From: an uncultured Atopobiaceae bacterium | Lineage (GTDB): Bacteria; Actinomycetota; Coriobacteriia; Coriobacteriales; Atopobiaceae | Direction: 5' to 3' | Length of the DNA: 34,069 nucleotides | NCBI GenBank assembly: GCA_947625235.1 | Contig: CANQNP010000012.1 | Location: 1-34,069 of the forward strand | Shown here: positions 6,418-13,960 of the stretch, piece after piece | How the letters are laid out: each line of letters opens with the position of its first letter | How positions within the stretch are numbered: the first letter of the stretch is position 1 | The notes under the pieces: generated by a model | What the model was told of the DNA's origin: nothing | The model's database searches: none | The model's input: the letters and a program-made list of their open reading frames with translations, nothing else | Translations under genes and position numbers: made by a program

Positions 6418-6441
6418 CCGGCCCTCCGGGCCGGTTTTTTT
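6418..6441 (+). terminator. Plus-strand terminator-like hairpin
   Basis: CCGGCCC-TCC-GGGCCGG (6418-6434) is followed by seven T on the plus strand. It faces against every gene nearby. It could block antisense transcription into the tail-fibre gene, or the sequence may instead serve as one arm of a larger inverted repeat (6419-6430 with 6449-6460, 12 perfect pairs). Confidence 0.5.
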
Positions 6442-6457
6442 GTCGGCCCCCGGAGGG

Positions 6458-6477
6458 CCGCCCCCTTCCGGGGGCGG
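6458..6477 (-). promoter_or_regulatory. DGR target-site hairpin/cruciform 3' of the VR
   Basis: On the minus strand CCGCCCCC-GGAA-GGGGGCGG gives a perfect 8-bp GC stem with a four-base loop. It lies 41 bases past the VR end and 28 past the stop codon of the target gene. DGRs of the BPP-1 type need a GC-rich hairpin or cruciform with a GRNA tetraloop at this place for efficient retrohoming; GGAA fits that pattern. Confidence 0.75.
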
Positions 6478-6505
6478 GATGTGGATGGGATAGCTCTGCG
6501 GAGGA

Positions 6506-9265
6506 TTAGGTAAAAAAGCCGGCCACCAACGCCGAGGAATAGTTAGCGTAGTTACTGGTGCGGGAGCCATCCGTGTTGGTAGTGGTGAAGTAAATGCCGG
6601 TGCTGTAATGGGCCGAGCGGCCGAACCACCACACCACGGTGCCCGTACTGTCGTGACGGTGTGCAATCTTAGGATTGCTGGCCTTGAAGTAGTCGTACTG
6701 CAGCTGGTAGTTCTGCTCATACTCGTTGGCGTACTGCCGGGTGCCATGAACCTCAAACTCAGACAGGAGGACGATGTAATCTTTGGAGGTGGTCACATCG
6801 CCGGCCGCGCCCTGGCTGCTGGAGCTGTGGTTGCCCTTGTTGTCCGAGTACTTGGTCACGGTCTTCATCACCTTGCGGAGGTCCTCCGGCAATGCGGCCA
6901 TCAGGGTTTTGGCAACGGGGCTGTTCACGATGTCGTAGCTATCGTCAGGGTCATATCCGACCCGGTTCGTCTGCGGGGAGCTGCCGTAGTCGCTGGGCTG
7001 CTTATTGGTGCTGCCCAGAATGTCGTAGCGGAGGTCGCACGCTTTCCAGCCGCCGTAGTTGTAGTTGCCCCAATGGTTCATGTTGAAACATTTGGTGCCG
7101 TCAGTGGAGCCGCTGTTGTACTTTGCGTCGCACAGGCCGACCAGGGACCCGCCGATCTTCCCGAGCGCCCAGTGGATGCGGTTGGCCCCCTCCTTGTCGG
7201 CGTTGTGGTTGATGCCGAGCACGAAGACGTCGATGGTCAGGTTTTTCAGTTCCAGCGTGCCCACGGTGCCGTTGAGGACGATGCTCTTGGTGTCGCCGGG
7301 CGCGAAGTAGCTGGCCGCCGTCCCCGCCGCGGAGATCGCCGCGATGTCATCCCAGGAGGACTTCGCCACAGAGGGCTTCTCCACGGCGACCTCGAGGACC
7401 GCGTTGGCCGCGTTGTACTTGACCGTCTGAGGCACGGAGATGGTCACATTGGTGCTGCCCTCCGTGGCCCCGGAGATCGTGACGGTTTTCTCCTCCACCG
7501 TCGCGGTGGCCACGCTGGGCGGGTTGGAGCTGGCCGCGACCTTCCCGTCGCTGTCCGTGGTGACGGTGATCTTCTTGCTCCCCCCGATTGTGATCGTCTG
7601 CTTCTCGCTGGGAGAGATGCTGAAGGAGGGAGTGTTGCGGGTCACGTTCACACGGAGGACCTTGCTGGCGTCGGTGTAATTCTTGCTGCCCTTGCTGTGG
7701 ACAGTGATGTCGGCCGCGCCCTGGCCCGCGCCGGTGACCGTCACCTTCTTCTCCCCCGCGTCAACGGAGATGGTGGCAAAGGTCTGGCTGCTGGTTTCGG
7801 CGGTGATGTTGGCGTCGCTGTTGGTGGTGGCATGGATCTCCACCTGGCCGCCCACTTTGATGTCCTGGGCGCTGCTGGGGTCGATGGAGAGGGTGTTGGC
7901 CGCCTTCTCGATGGACCAGGACACCGACTTGCCCGCCGTGTCGCCGCCGCTCCACTGGTAGTTGGCCTGCGGCGTGAAGGTGGTGGAATACGGCCCGGCG
8001 TCGGTCTGCTCACTCTCAGCCTTGGAGAGCTGCTCCTCGCTGAAGTCCTTCCAGACGGGGGCCTGGGGACTGCCGGTGTAGGTCAGGGTGCCGCTCACGC
8101 TGGGCACCGTGGCGATGGTAGCCCGTCCGATGGTCCACTCGACCTCACGCTCATCCGTGGACTTGTCGCTCCAGGTGTAGTCCCCCTTGGGCTTGAAGTA
8201 CGCCTTATAGGTGCCGGCGTTGGTCTCGCCCTGGAAATCCTCTTCAGAGGTCTTTTCCTGCCCGTAGGTGACAGTCATCATTTCCTTGCTGTAGTTGTTC
8301 CAGCTGGGCTTCTGCTGGTCCTTGTTGTAGGTGAGACTGCCGGACTGAGAGGGAACCACAGAGATGGTGTTCTGAACCGCCGCGATGGCCTCGGCCGCGC
8401 CGTCGGCCACCTCCTTCGCGGAGGCCGCCAGGCTCTGCACATCCTCCAGGGCCTTCCGCATGGATTTCTTGTCATCGAACTTCTCCCAGGTGTAAACGCC
8501 CTCCGCGTCATCGGTGCAGACGAATTCATCCCCGGAGTCCAGGTTGATGTAGTGCTGGCCCTTCTTACCCTCGGTCTCAGAGGTGGGGTCCCCGTGGCCC
8601 GTCAGGGTCTCGCTGCCGTTGATGGACACCTCGATCCCCCGGATGCGGGCGGTCAGGGCCGGGTGGGCCTCGGAATCCGTGTTGTGCTCCGCCATGGCCG
8701 CGTCGATCATCCCAGGGTGGGCCTCCGGGTCTTGGTTGTGATCGTCGATGGCGGTGTCGATGGCGCCGAGAGTGGCGATGCCGGCGCTGGACACGCTGAT
8801 TTCCAGGCGTTCCTTGTTAGTGACCGTCAGAACGGCGTAGAGCTTGAATACATAGAGCTGCTCACTCTCCGCCGGAACGGTCACACCCTTCCTGCCCTGT
8901 TCGTCCTCCGTGTCCGCGATGACCATCAGCAGCTTGTCCTCGCCGCCGGGCTCCGGGGTTTCGGGGTCCAGGGCCTGGGCGAACAGGCCGATCCAGTCCA
9001 GCTTGTACGGGGCCGGGTTCCCCAGGCTGGTGACCTGGATACAGGCGGTCACGCTCTCATCCGTCCTGGTGACGCTCTCGATGGTCAGCGGATGGCTCCG
9101 GCCATCGGGCAGCTCCGTCAGCTTGGTCAGGTCTTCCTCCTCACCGCTGACGGAGCCGTAGGCGCTGGTGATCTTCAGTAGGCGGCCGGCGGCGAACTCA
9201 GTCAAGAGCTCGGTTCCGACGTCCGTCACCACTGCCTCGGACCAGCGTTTGTTTTTACCGTCCAT
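6506..9265 (-). CDS. Tail fibre / receptor-binding protein, DGR target
   Basis: This 919-residue fibre follows the P2-like baseplate genes. Residues 1-165 resemble the N-terminal attachment domain of phage tail-collar fibres (GIATLGAID at its end). Two HNxDxEAHP repeats follow, near 172-200, a motif of phage fibre stalks. Residues 305-453 hold two MBG-like beta repeats (GSLTYNKDQQKP and GTLTYTGSPQAP). Residues 455-625 hold two bacterial Ig-like domains. The C-terminal part, from about 636, looks like a C-type-lectin or formylglycine-enzyme fold with VVWWFGRSA before the variable residues. The last 45 residues are the DGR variable repeat. It should bind the host receptor. The ATG follows TAGGAGGCAGACT. 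It is the last gene of the tail operon. Confidence 0.92.
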   Translation of the reverse strand: MDGKNKRWSEAVVTDVGTELLTEFAAGRLLKITSAYGSVSGEEEDLTKLTELPDGRSHPLTIESVTRTDESVTACIQVTSLGNPAPYKLDWIGLFAQALDPETPEPGGEDKLLMVIADTEDEQGRKGVTVPAESEQLYVFKLYAVLTVTNKERLEISVSSAGIATLGAIDTAIDDHNQDPEAHPGMIDAAMAEHNTDSEAHPALTARIRGIEVSINGSETLTGHGDPTSETEGKKGQHYINLDSGDEFVCTDDAEGVYTWEKFDDKKSMRKALEDVQSLAASAKEVADGAAEAIAAVQNTISVVPSQSGSLTYNKDQQKPSWNNYSKEMMTVTYGQEKTSEEDFQGETNAGTYKAYFKPKGDYTWSDKSTDEREVEWTIGRATIATVPSVSGTLTYTGSPQAPVWKDFSEEQLSKAESEQTDAGPYSTTFTPQANYQWSGGDTAGKSVSWSIEKAANTLSIDPSSAQDIKVGGQVEIHATTNSDANITAETSSQTFATISVDAGEKKVTVTGAGQGAADITVHSKGSKNYTDASKVLRVNVTRNTPSFSISPSEKQTITIGGSKKITVTTDSDGKVAASSNPPSVATATVEEKTVTISGATEGSTNVTISVPQTVKYNAANAVLEVAVEKPSVAKSSWDDIAAISAAGTAASYFAPGDTKSIVLNGTVGTLELKNLTIDVFVLGINHNADKEGANRIHWALGKIGGSLVGLCDAKYNSGSTDGTKCFNMNHWGNYNYGGWKACDLRYDILGSTNKQPSDYGSSPQTNRVGYDPDDSYDIVNSPVAKTLMAALPEDLRKVMKTVTKYSDNKGNHSSSSQGAAGDVTTSKDYIVLLSEFEVHGTRQYANEYEQNYQLQYDYFKASNPKIAHRHDSTGTVVWWFGRSAHYSTGIYFTTTNTDGSRTSNYANYSSALVAGFFT
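6519..6639 (-). repeat. DGR variable repeat (VR)
   Basis: These 121 bp at the 3' end of the fibre gene match the TR. By hand alignment the VR has 12 substitutions, all at TR adenines (33 adenines available in the template strand), none at C, G or T. They change 11 codons: Asn becomes His, Ser, Thr (three times), Gly, Ile, Tyr (three times) and Ser. Homology stops sharply at both ends: beyond 6639 the fibre frame continues, and beyond 6519 only Phe-Phe-Thr-stop remains. Confidence 0.95.
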
Positions 9266-9275
9266 AGTCTGCCTC

Positions 9276-10214
9276 CTATAGATTGATTTGGGTCCTTGCT
9301 GTTTCTTGTGCTGACGCCACAGCGCCCTTCGCCTGGGGGTGCGCGGTGGCGGTTAACACCTTAACTGGGAGGGCCAGCGGCCCTGTGGTGCGGCTCTCCG
9401 TGATCGCTGCGGCCACTGCCGTCCGGACCCTCGCCACGCCTCTCGGCGGCTCCACGTCCGGGAAGGAGATCTCCGAAGAGAACACCTCGGTCATACTCGC
9501 AACGGCGCCCAGGCGGGCCGCCGCCACGCTCTGAAGAATGGGCAGGGGGATCTCCATGCAGGCCGTGAAGGCTTCGTGGAGGCCCGTGTGGGCGCCTGTC
9601 CGGGCGATGGCCACAGGCTTGATGATGGGCACCGGGAGCGTCAGGGGGACGCTGACGGCCTCCCACAGGCCCGGCGCGGAGCCTCCGGCCCTGGCGATAG
9701 CGGGCGCGGCCTCTACGAAGTAGGTCACCCCGTCGTTGTGGGACCGCAGGCTCTTGTAGTAGTTCAGGCGCTTCAACACCCGTCGCTGCTTTTCGGAATC
9801 GATGCTGTCATCGGTGATGTTGATGTCAAGCCGGAAGTGATACGGTTCCCCGCCGTATTCAAACCACTCCAGAACCTTCGTGTTGGGGTAGATGGCGGAG
9901 ATGGCCGTCTCCACAGCGGCCTTGGTCCCCAGCCTCTTGTGGACCCGCCAGCTGTCCTTCAGCGTTTGCCGCTTTTCTTCCACACTGTAATCGGCATCCC
10001 ACCAGTCGACCTTAAAGTCGTAGGCCAGGATGTCCAACAGCTGCTCGTCCAGCTGGTCGATAGCCGGATAGATCCGAATGCGGTCAATCTCCGCCGGGCG
10101 CCGGGAGAGCACATCGGCGATGGCCTCCGCCAGCGCCACCACGGACTCGTCCTTCTGCAGGGCCACGGGAAGCGCCATGACGATGTTCTCTTTGGTCAGG
10201 CCGTGGCTACTCAT
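9276..10214 (-). CDS. P2 gpI-like tail/baseplate protein with C-terminal repeats
   Basis: Residues 1-168 match the pattern of P2 gpI tail proteins (LPVALQKDESVVALAEAI, YDFKVDWWDADYSVEEKR, TLKDSWRVHKRLGTKAAVE), which close the baseplate between gpJ and the fibre. P2 gpI has about 176 residues; this protein has 312. The extra 140 residues are four to five tandem units of 29-30 residues, each opening with an A-x-A-R-like core (172, 202, 231, about 260) and a Leu/Pro-rich end (LPVPI, LPLPI, ALPVK). The start at 10214 overlaps gpJ; a second ATG 12 codons later is possible. The gene ends ten bases before the fibre gene. Confidence 0.88.
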   Translation of the reverse strand: MSSHGLTKENIVMALPVALQKDESVVALAEAIADVLSRRPAEIDRIRIYPAIDQLDEQLLDILAYDFKVDWWDADYSVEEKRQTLKDSWRVHKRLGTKAAVETAISAIYPNTKVLEWFEYGGEPYHFRLDINITDDSIDSEKQRRVLKRLNYYKSLRSHNDGVTYFVEAAPAIARAGGSAPGLWEAVSVPLTLPVPIIKPVAIARTGAHTGLHEAFTACMEIPLPILQSVAAARLGAVASMTEVFSSEISFPDVEPPRGVARVRTAVAAAITESRTTGPLALPVKVLTATAHPQAKGAVASAQETARTQINL

Positions 10215-11343
10215 CCTCGTAGCCCCCGTTCGTGATGGTGATCTGCCCCACCTTCGCTACCTGGGGGGCCGACAGGTCGCTGCCGTCCCGGAGCGAGGTA
10301 AACTCCGGGGAGGTCACCTCCACCCGCTTGATTCCCGTCTGCATCAGCAGCCAGATCAGATGCGAGGGGTTGATGTCCCTCCCCAGCTTGGCGCTCTCCC
10401 AGGCCACATACTCATCCACGGCGGCCTTCACGTCCGCCGCGATCTCCGCCGCGCTCTTGGCGCCGCCGTTCTGAATGTAGTAGGTGAGGTTCACGTCATA
10501 GCTGACGATCTCCGCGTCCTCCACGAAAACCTGGTCCGTGAGGGGCCGCCGGTCCTCGGCGCTGCAGGCGGCCAGCACCTTGCCCTTGAGCTCCTCCCCG
10601 GCCAGCGTCCCATCGTCCATCAGGACGTAGAGCTTCACCACGCCGGGGGTGGGAGAGTTGGCCACCACGTCCGCGATCAGCGTGGACACCTGCTTGGCCC
10701 AGTAGATGTATCCGCCGCGGGCGCCCGCCGTGCTGTAGCCGTCCATGCTGGCGCGCATCAGCTCGTAGTACTCATCATCGGTGGCCTCGTCAGCGCCGCC
10801 CTCGGATTCGGTGATGTTGGTACACCCGGAATAGTAGTCGTAGATGTCCACCAGGGTGTTGATCTGCCCGACCGCGTAGCCGTTCCCCGCCGCGCCCGGC
10901 GTCTGGCACCGCACCTCCAGTTCAATGCTGGTGTCCCCGATGGGTACATAGGCGTCCTCGAAGGTCTCCCAGATGGTGGCCCCGCTGGTGTCGGTGACGC
11001 GGGTACCCGATGGGATCAGCACGGCGGACTCCTGGGCCTCCGAGATGGAAAACCGCATCTTGCAGGTCGCCGCCTGCGCGGCGGGCCGGGTGCTCTCCAG
11101 AAACAGCTCCCCCAGGGCGTCCAGGTTCGCGCCCTCGGCCCGGCTGGGGATGTTCTGGTTGCCGGTGTAGTTGTTCATTACGCGCTCCTGGATCACGACG
11201 TTGCCCACCCAGCGGATAAACAGCATCTCCGGGCTGGCCGGTTGCACCGTTACCCCGGTGAACTTTTCATACATCGAGACCAGGAGGGAGACGATGGTCT
11301 CTGTGTCCGTGGGCACGAACTGGTATTCAATGTTTCTACTCAA
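10207..11343 (-). CDS. Baseplate J-like protein
   Basis: This 378-residue protein belongs to the P2 gpJ / Mu gp47 baseplate wedge family (Baseplate_J). Typical features are the N-terminal helical part (MLFIRWVGNVVIQ, GANLDALGELF), the GTRVTDTSGATIWETFED segment in the middle, CQTPGAAGNGYAVGQI and the ARGGYIYWAKQVS stretch. The start is TTG at 11343: the frame overlaps the gpW stop, and GGAGGTGG lies about nine bases before it. It acts in the contractile-tail baseplate with gpW and gpI, its direct neighbours. Confidence 0.93.
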   Translation of the reverse strand: MSRNIEYQFVPTDTETIVSLLVSMYEKFTGVTVQPASPEMLFIRWVGNVVIQERVMNNYTGNQNIPSRAEGANLDALGELFLESTRPAAQAATCKMRFSISEAQESAVLIPSGTRVTDTSGATIWETFEDAYVPIGDTSIELEVRCQTPGAAGNGYAVGQINTLVDIYDYYSGCTNITESEGGADEATDDEYYELMRASMDGYSTAGARGGYIYWAKQVSTLIADVVANSPTPGVVKLYVLMDDGTLAGEELKGKVLAACSAEDRRPLTDQVFVEDAEIVSYDVNLTYYIQNGGAKSAAEIAADVKAAVDEYVAWESAKLGRDINPSHLIWLLMQTGIKRVEVTSPEFTSLRDGSDLSAPQVAKVGQITITNGGYEDE

Positions 11344-11656
11344 GGCTGATTTCCACCTCCACTGTCGGTATCAGGGTCCCCGGCTGCGCGGGGTCCACAG
11401 AGAAGGAAACATTCTGTACGGTGGCCCTGGGCTCCCACCGCTCCACAGCTTCCCGCACCTCGGAGATCATCATTACCTTGGCCACGTTGATGGGCCTGTC
11501 CAGATGCCTCCAGTCCAGGCCAAAGTCCCGGTAAAGAGGCACGGAGCCTTTGGGGGTGGACAGGATCACCGCGATATTCTGAAGCACAGAGTTGATGGTC
11601 TCGATCTCGTTGAACCGCACATTGCCCAGGTCCGTAGCAGAAACCGTGTAACTCAT
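11336..11656 (-). CDS. Baseplate wedge protein gpW / gp25-like
   Basis: This 106-residue protein is a gp25-like (lysozyme-fold-related) baseplate component equivalent to P2 gpW. Supporting pieces are the helix NEIETINSVLQNIAVIL, the conserved G-x-x-P-L-x-R-D-F-G core (GSVPLYRDFGLD), and the C-terminal VEVEISLE strand. It lies between gpU and gpJ and overlaps the TTG start of gpJ by eight bases. Confidence 0.92.
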   Translation of the reverse strand: MSYTVSATDLGNVRFNEIETINSVLQNIAVILSTPKGSVPLYRDFGLDWRHLDRPINVAKVMMISEVREAVERWEPRATVQNVSFSVDPAQPGTLIPTVEVEISLE

Positions 11657-11660
11657 GACA

Positions 11661-12062
11661 TCAACTCCTCAAATATTCCTGCAGGGTCACAGACACGGTG
11701 GCCGTGTGGACGTCGCCGTTTCTGAAGAACGCCTGCATCTTCATGCTGTGCTTGGTGATGTTCCATCGGAATTTGCCATAGCCTTTTTCTCCGATGGTAA
11801 GAGGAACGGCCTGGCCGCTGCGCTCATAGTTCCAGATGTTCAAAACCTCGTCGTTGGGGTCGGTCCCCAGGTCCGTGGACAGGGTGATATCAAAGGTGAT
11901 CCCATCCGGATCGATGCCCGTGAACTCTGTGAGCGCGTTGGTGCCATGCCGCTCATGGACGGCGTACCGTGAGGAGCCGGACCATACCATGTTGTCCAGC
12001 GTCCGCACGACTTCCTCAGAAACGAGGAATGGGATATCCCCCAGACAGCCGATGACGGCCAT
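11661..12062 (-). CDS. P2 gpU-like tail protein
   Basis: This 133-residue protein matches the P2 gpU family, with the MAVIGCLGDIPFLVSEEVVR opening and the typical RYAVHERHG and LTEFTGIDPDGITFDI segments. It is an essential tail protein that acts near the tail tip or tape-measure assembly. The ATG at 12062 has a strong ribosome binding site (AGGAGGTGCTCT). The longer open frame upstream overlaps gpV and is not used. Confidence 0.9.
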   Translation of the reverse strand: MAVIGCLGDIPFLVSEEVVRTLDNMVWSGSSRYAVHERHGTNALTEFTGIDPDGITFDITLSTDLGTDPNDEVLNIWNYERSGQAVPLTIGEKGYGKFRWNITKHSMKMQAFFRNGDVHTATVSVTLQEYLRS

Positions 12063-12072
12063 AGAGCACCTC

Positions 12073-12426
12073 CTATTGCTTGATGTCGCCCTGCGGCCCG
12101 ACCTCTCCGAGGATAAAGCCGTCCGCATTGAACACGGGCAGGAACAGCGTCAGCACCGTGGCGTTGACGCGGGGCATCCAGGGCACGATGGTCAGGTCGT
12201 GCTTGTGCCGCTCGAAGGCGGCGTCGCCGCTGCCGCCGGCCTCGAACTCGGTCCGCTGGGGCTTCGTATCGTAGTCCGGGATGTAGGGCCGGGAGGCCAG
12301 CACCGACAGCCAGCCCGAGGTGTGGCCGGTGTCCTGAAATTTGACGCGGGCCATCCTCTTGGCGTTGTCGACATCGGTCACGGTGCCGACGCGCACCAGC
12401 TGGGCGAGGATCTTCTCAATGTCCAT
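12073..12426 (-). CDS. Baseplate assembly protein V (spike-like)
   Basis: This 117-residue protein is a gpV-type baseplate protein. It has the OB-fold pattern VRVGTVTDVDNAKRMARVKF and GWLSVLASRP and ends with LGEVGPQGDIKQ. It is much shorter than P2 gpV (211 residues) and appears to lack the long beta-helical spike, so another protein may form the tip. The ATG at 12426 overlaps the gpD stop as TGATG. The upstream 100-residue extension of the frame is a shadow of gpD. Confidence 0.85.
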   Translation of the reverse strand: MDIEKILAQLVRVGTVTDVDNAKRMARVKFQDTGHTSGWLSVLASRPYIPDYDTKPQRTEFEAGGSGDAAFERHKHDLTIVPWMPRVNATVLTLFLPVFNADGFILGEVGPQGDIKQ

Positions 12427-13751
12427 CAGTAGCCCTCCAGCACCCGCCGCAGCTTCACCTGCGTGGAGTACCCGCCGCTGGAGTCCACAGTATGGACCGC
12501 CTGCTTGATGATGTACTTGCCGTCCCAGCCGCCCCAGCCTTCCAGCGTGACAGTCACGCCGGCGGTGGCGTTGGGGTTGCCGGGGAGCGTGAAGGTTGCG
12601 GAGCGGGTGTATTTGTTGTGCAGCCGCAGGCGCTTCTCCGCCAGAGCCTTGGCCTCGGCGGCGTTGGCGACCTTGGCGGTCACCTCCAGCTGCTGGTTGT
12701 TCTTGCTGTCCGCCTTGTAGTCCTCCACCTTGGCCACGCCCTCGATGCACTTCCCGGTGGTGGGGTCCACGTAGCTGACCCTGCAGGAGGAGTACAGCGT
12801 ATCGGCGGAGCCGATGTCCAGCTTGTACTTCTCATACCCGCCGGCGCCGCGCTTGATGGTGAAAGACGCGCTCTTGGCCTCGTACTCCGCCTGGTCAAAC
12901 AGGACCAGGATGTTGTTCGTGGCCTTGAGGGAGATCCCGGCATCGTGGCACAGCTGCGACAGAAAGGCGATGTCGCTGGTTTTGTACTGTTCGACCCGCT
13001 CGTAGTACGGGTCGTTGGCGGACTCGTAGAGGCAGGCCATGCCGTTGGCGCCGGCCATCTCGTTAGCGATCCCGGAGAGGGTGTAGCCCTCCCACGCCTT
13101 GGTCTTTTCGGTCTGCCGGATCTGAGAGGTGAAGGGCAGTGACGTGGCCTTGAGGACCACCACGGCAGGCGGCCCCGAGACGTTGACGGTGTCCAGCTCG
13201 AATTGACCGCAGTCCAGGACCACGTCCTTCCCGTCGCCGTTCCAGTTCTCGCGCACGATCACGCACTGTATCTTGAGGACGGTGCTCGGCCCCTGCTGCT
13301 GTTTCTGGGGTTCCTTCTCCTCGACCGGCTCGATGTAATCCGTGCTGACATAGGCGGTCTTGCCGCCATAGCTGATGGTGGCCCATCCCCCGGAGATGCC
13401 GGTCACCTCAATGGTGGTCCCGCACACCAGGGCGCCATACCGCTTATAGCTGGTGCTGGGGCCGGAGCGGACGTTCAGTCCGATCTTCGGCGTGACCTTA
13501 TAGGTTGTGGTGCCGCCCCCGCCGCCTCCCGATGCGTCTGTGGATGCCGCCGCATCGACCGCATCGTTCAGCCACTTGGTGAGCCACACCCCATCCCGGT
13601 CATGAAGCCGGATCTGGAGATCGTCCGTCTGGTCCTCCTCGTTGTCCGTGTAACTGGCGGACATGAAGTAGGGCTGCATGGAGCCGGTGATGTCGGTCCC
13701 GTCAAAGGCTACCTCCACGGCGGCCCGCCGGGCCATGTTCTGGTCGCTCAT
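12426..13751 (-). CDS. Tail hub protein gpD-like with inserted SH3 domain
   Basis: This 441-residue protein is of the phage late control gene D type, the trimeric hub below the tail tube. Residues 8-62 hold the usual opening (AVEVAFDGTDIT, SASYTDNEEDQTDDLQIRLH). Residues 75-80 are six Gly. Residues 83-142 form a bacterial SH3-like domain (GLNVRSGPSTSYKRYGAL, GGWATISYGGKTAYVS), after which an acidic/Gln linker leads back to hub sequence. The second hub domain includes TLSGIANEMAGANGM and DIAFLSQLCHDAGISLK. An SH3-like domain set into the first hub domain is absent from P2 gpD. The ATG at 13751 overlaps the tail X stop, with AGGTGG before it. Confidence 0.9.
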   Translation of the reverse strand: MSDQNMARRAAVEVAFDGTDITGSMQPYFMSASYTDNEEDQTDDLQIRLHDRDGVWLTKWLNDAVDAAASTDASGGGGGGTTTYKVTPKIGLNVRSGPSTSYKRYGALVCGTTIEVTGISGGWATISYGGKTAYVSTDYIEPVEEKEPQKQQQGPSTVLKIQCVIVRENWNGDGKDVVLDCGQFELDTVNVSGPPAVVVLKATSLPFTSQIRQTEKTKAWEGYTLSGIANEMAGANGMACLYESANDPYYERVEQYKTSDIAFLSQLCHDAGISLKATNNILVLFDQAEYEAKSASFTIKRGAGGYEKYKLDIGSADTLYSSCRVSYVDPTTGKCIEGVAKVEDYKADSKNNQQLEVTAKVANAAEAKALAEKRLRLHNKYTRSATFTLPGNPNATAGVTVTLEGWGGWDGKYIIKQAVHTVDSSGGYSTQVKLRRVLEGY

Positions 13752-13960
13752 CCGGCCACCTGCTTCCATGGCGGCAGCGAGTCGCCGGCGGGGATGGCTA
13801 CATCCGGGAGGGTGAGGACGATCCCCGCGGGGAAGATGTAATACTCCCGGTACGCCAGGTTGGCGTTCATCAGCTTATCGGTGTGGGCCACGTCGCCCAG
13901 CTGTGCATAGGCGATGCTGTCCCACATATCCCCCTGGACGGTGGTGTAGGTCTTAGGCAT
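13748..13960 (-). CDS. Tail protein X (LysM-like)
   Basis: This 70-residue P2 gpX-like protein has the LysM pattern TYTTVQGDMWDSIAYAQLGD and NANLAYREYYIFPAGIVLTL. Such proteins sit at the tail tip and may touch peptidoglycan during injection. The ATG at 13960 overlaps the tape-measure stop as TGATG and is preceded by AAGGAGGGG. It sits between the tape measure and gpD, as in P2-like tails. Confidence 0.92.
   Translation of the reverse strand: MPKTYTTVQGDMWDSIAYAQLGDVAHTDKLMNANLAYREYYIFPAGIVLTLPDVAIPAGDSLPPWKQVAG

Noticed and set aside
6608-9181. Plus-strand open frame of 857 codons opposite the tail fibre
   Set aside because: Shadow of the GC-rich fibre gene; the minus-strand protein has recognisable domains and the DGR repeat in frame.
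11640-11660. Possible second DGR variable repeat elsewhere in the tail genes
   Set aside because: No other stretch resembling the TR core (AAC/AAT-rich, GGCCGCTCGGCC) was found outside 6519-6639.
12427-12750. N-terminal extension of the gpV frame
   Set aside because: It lies wholly within gpD in another frame; the real gpV ATG overlaps the gpD stop.
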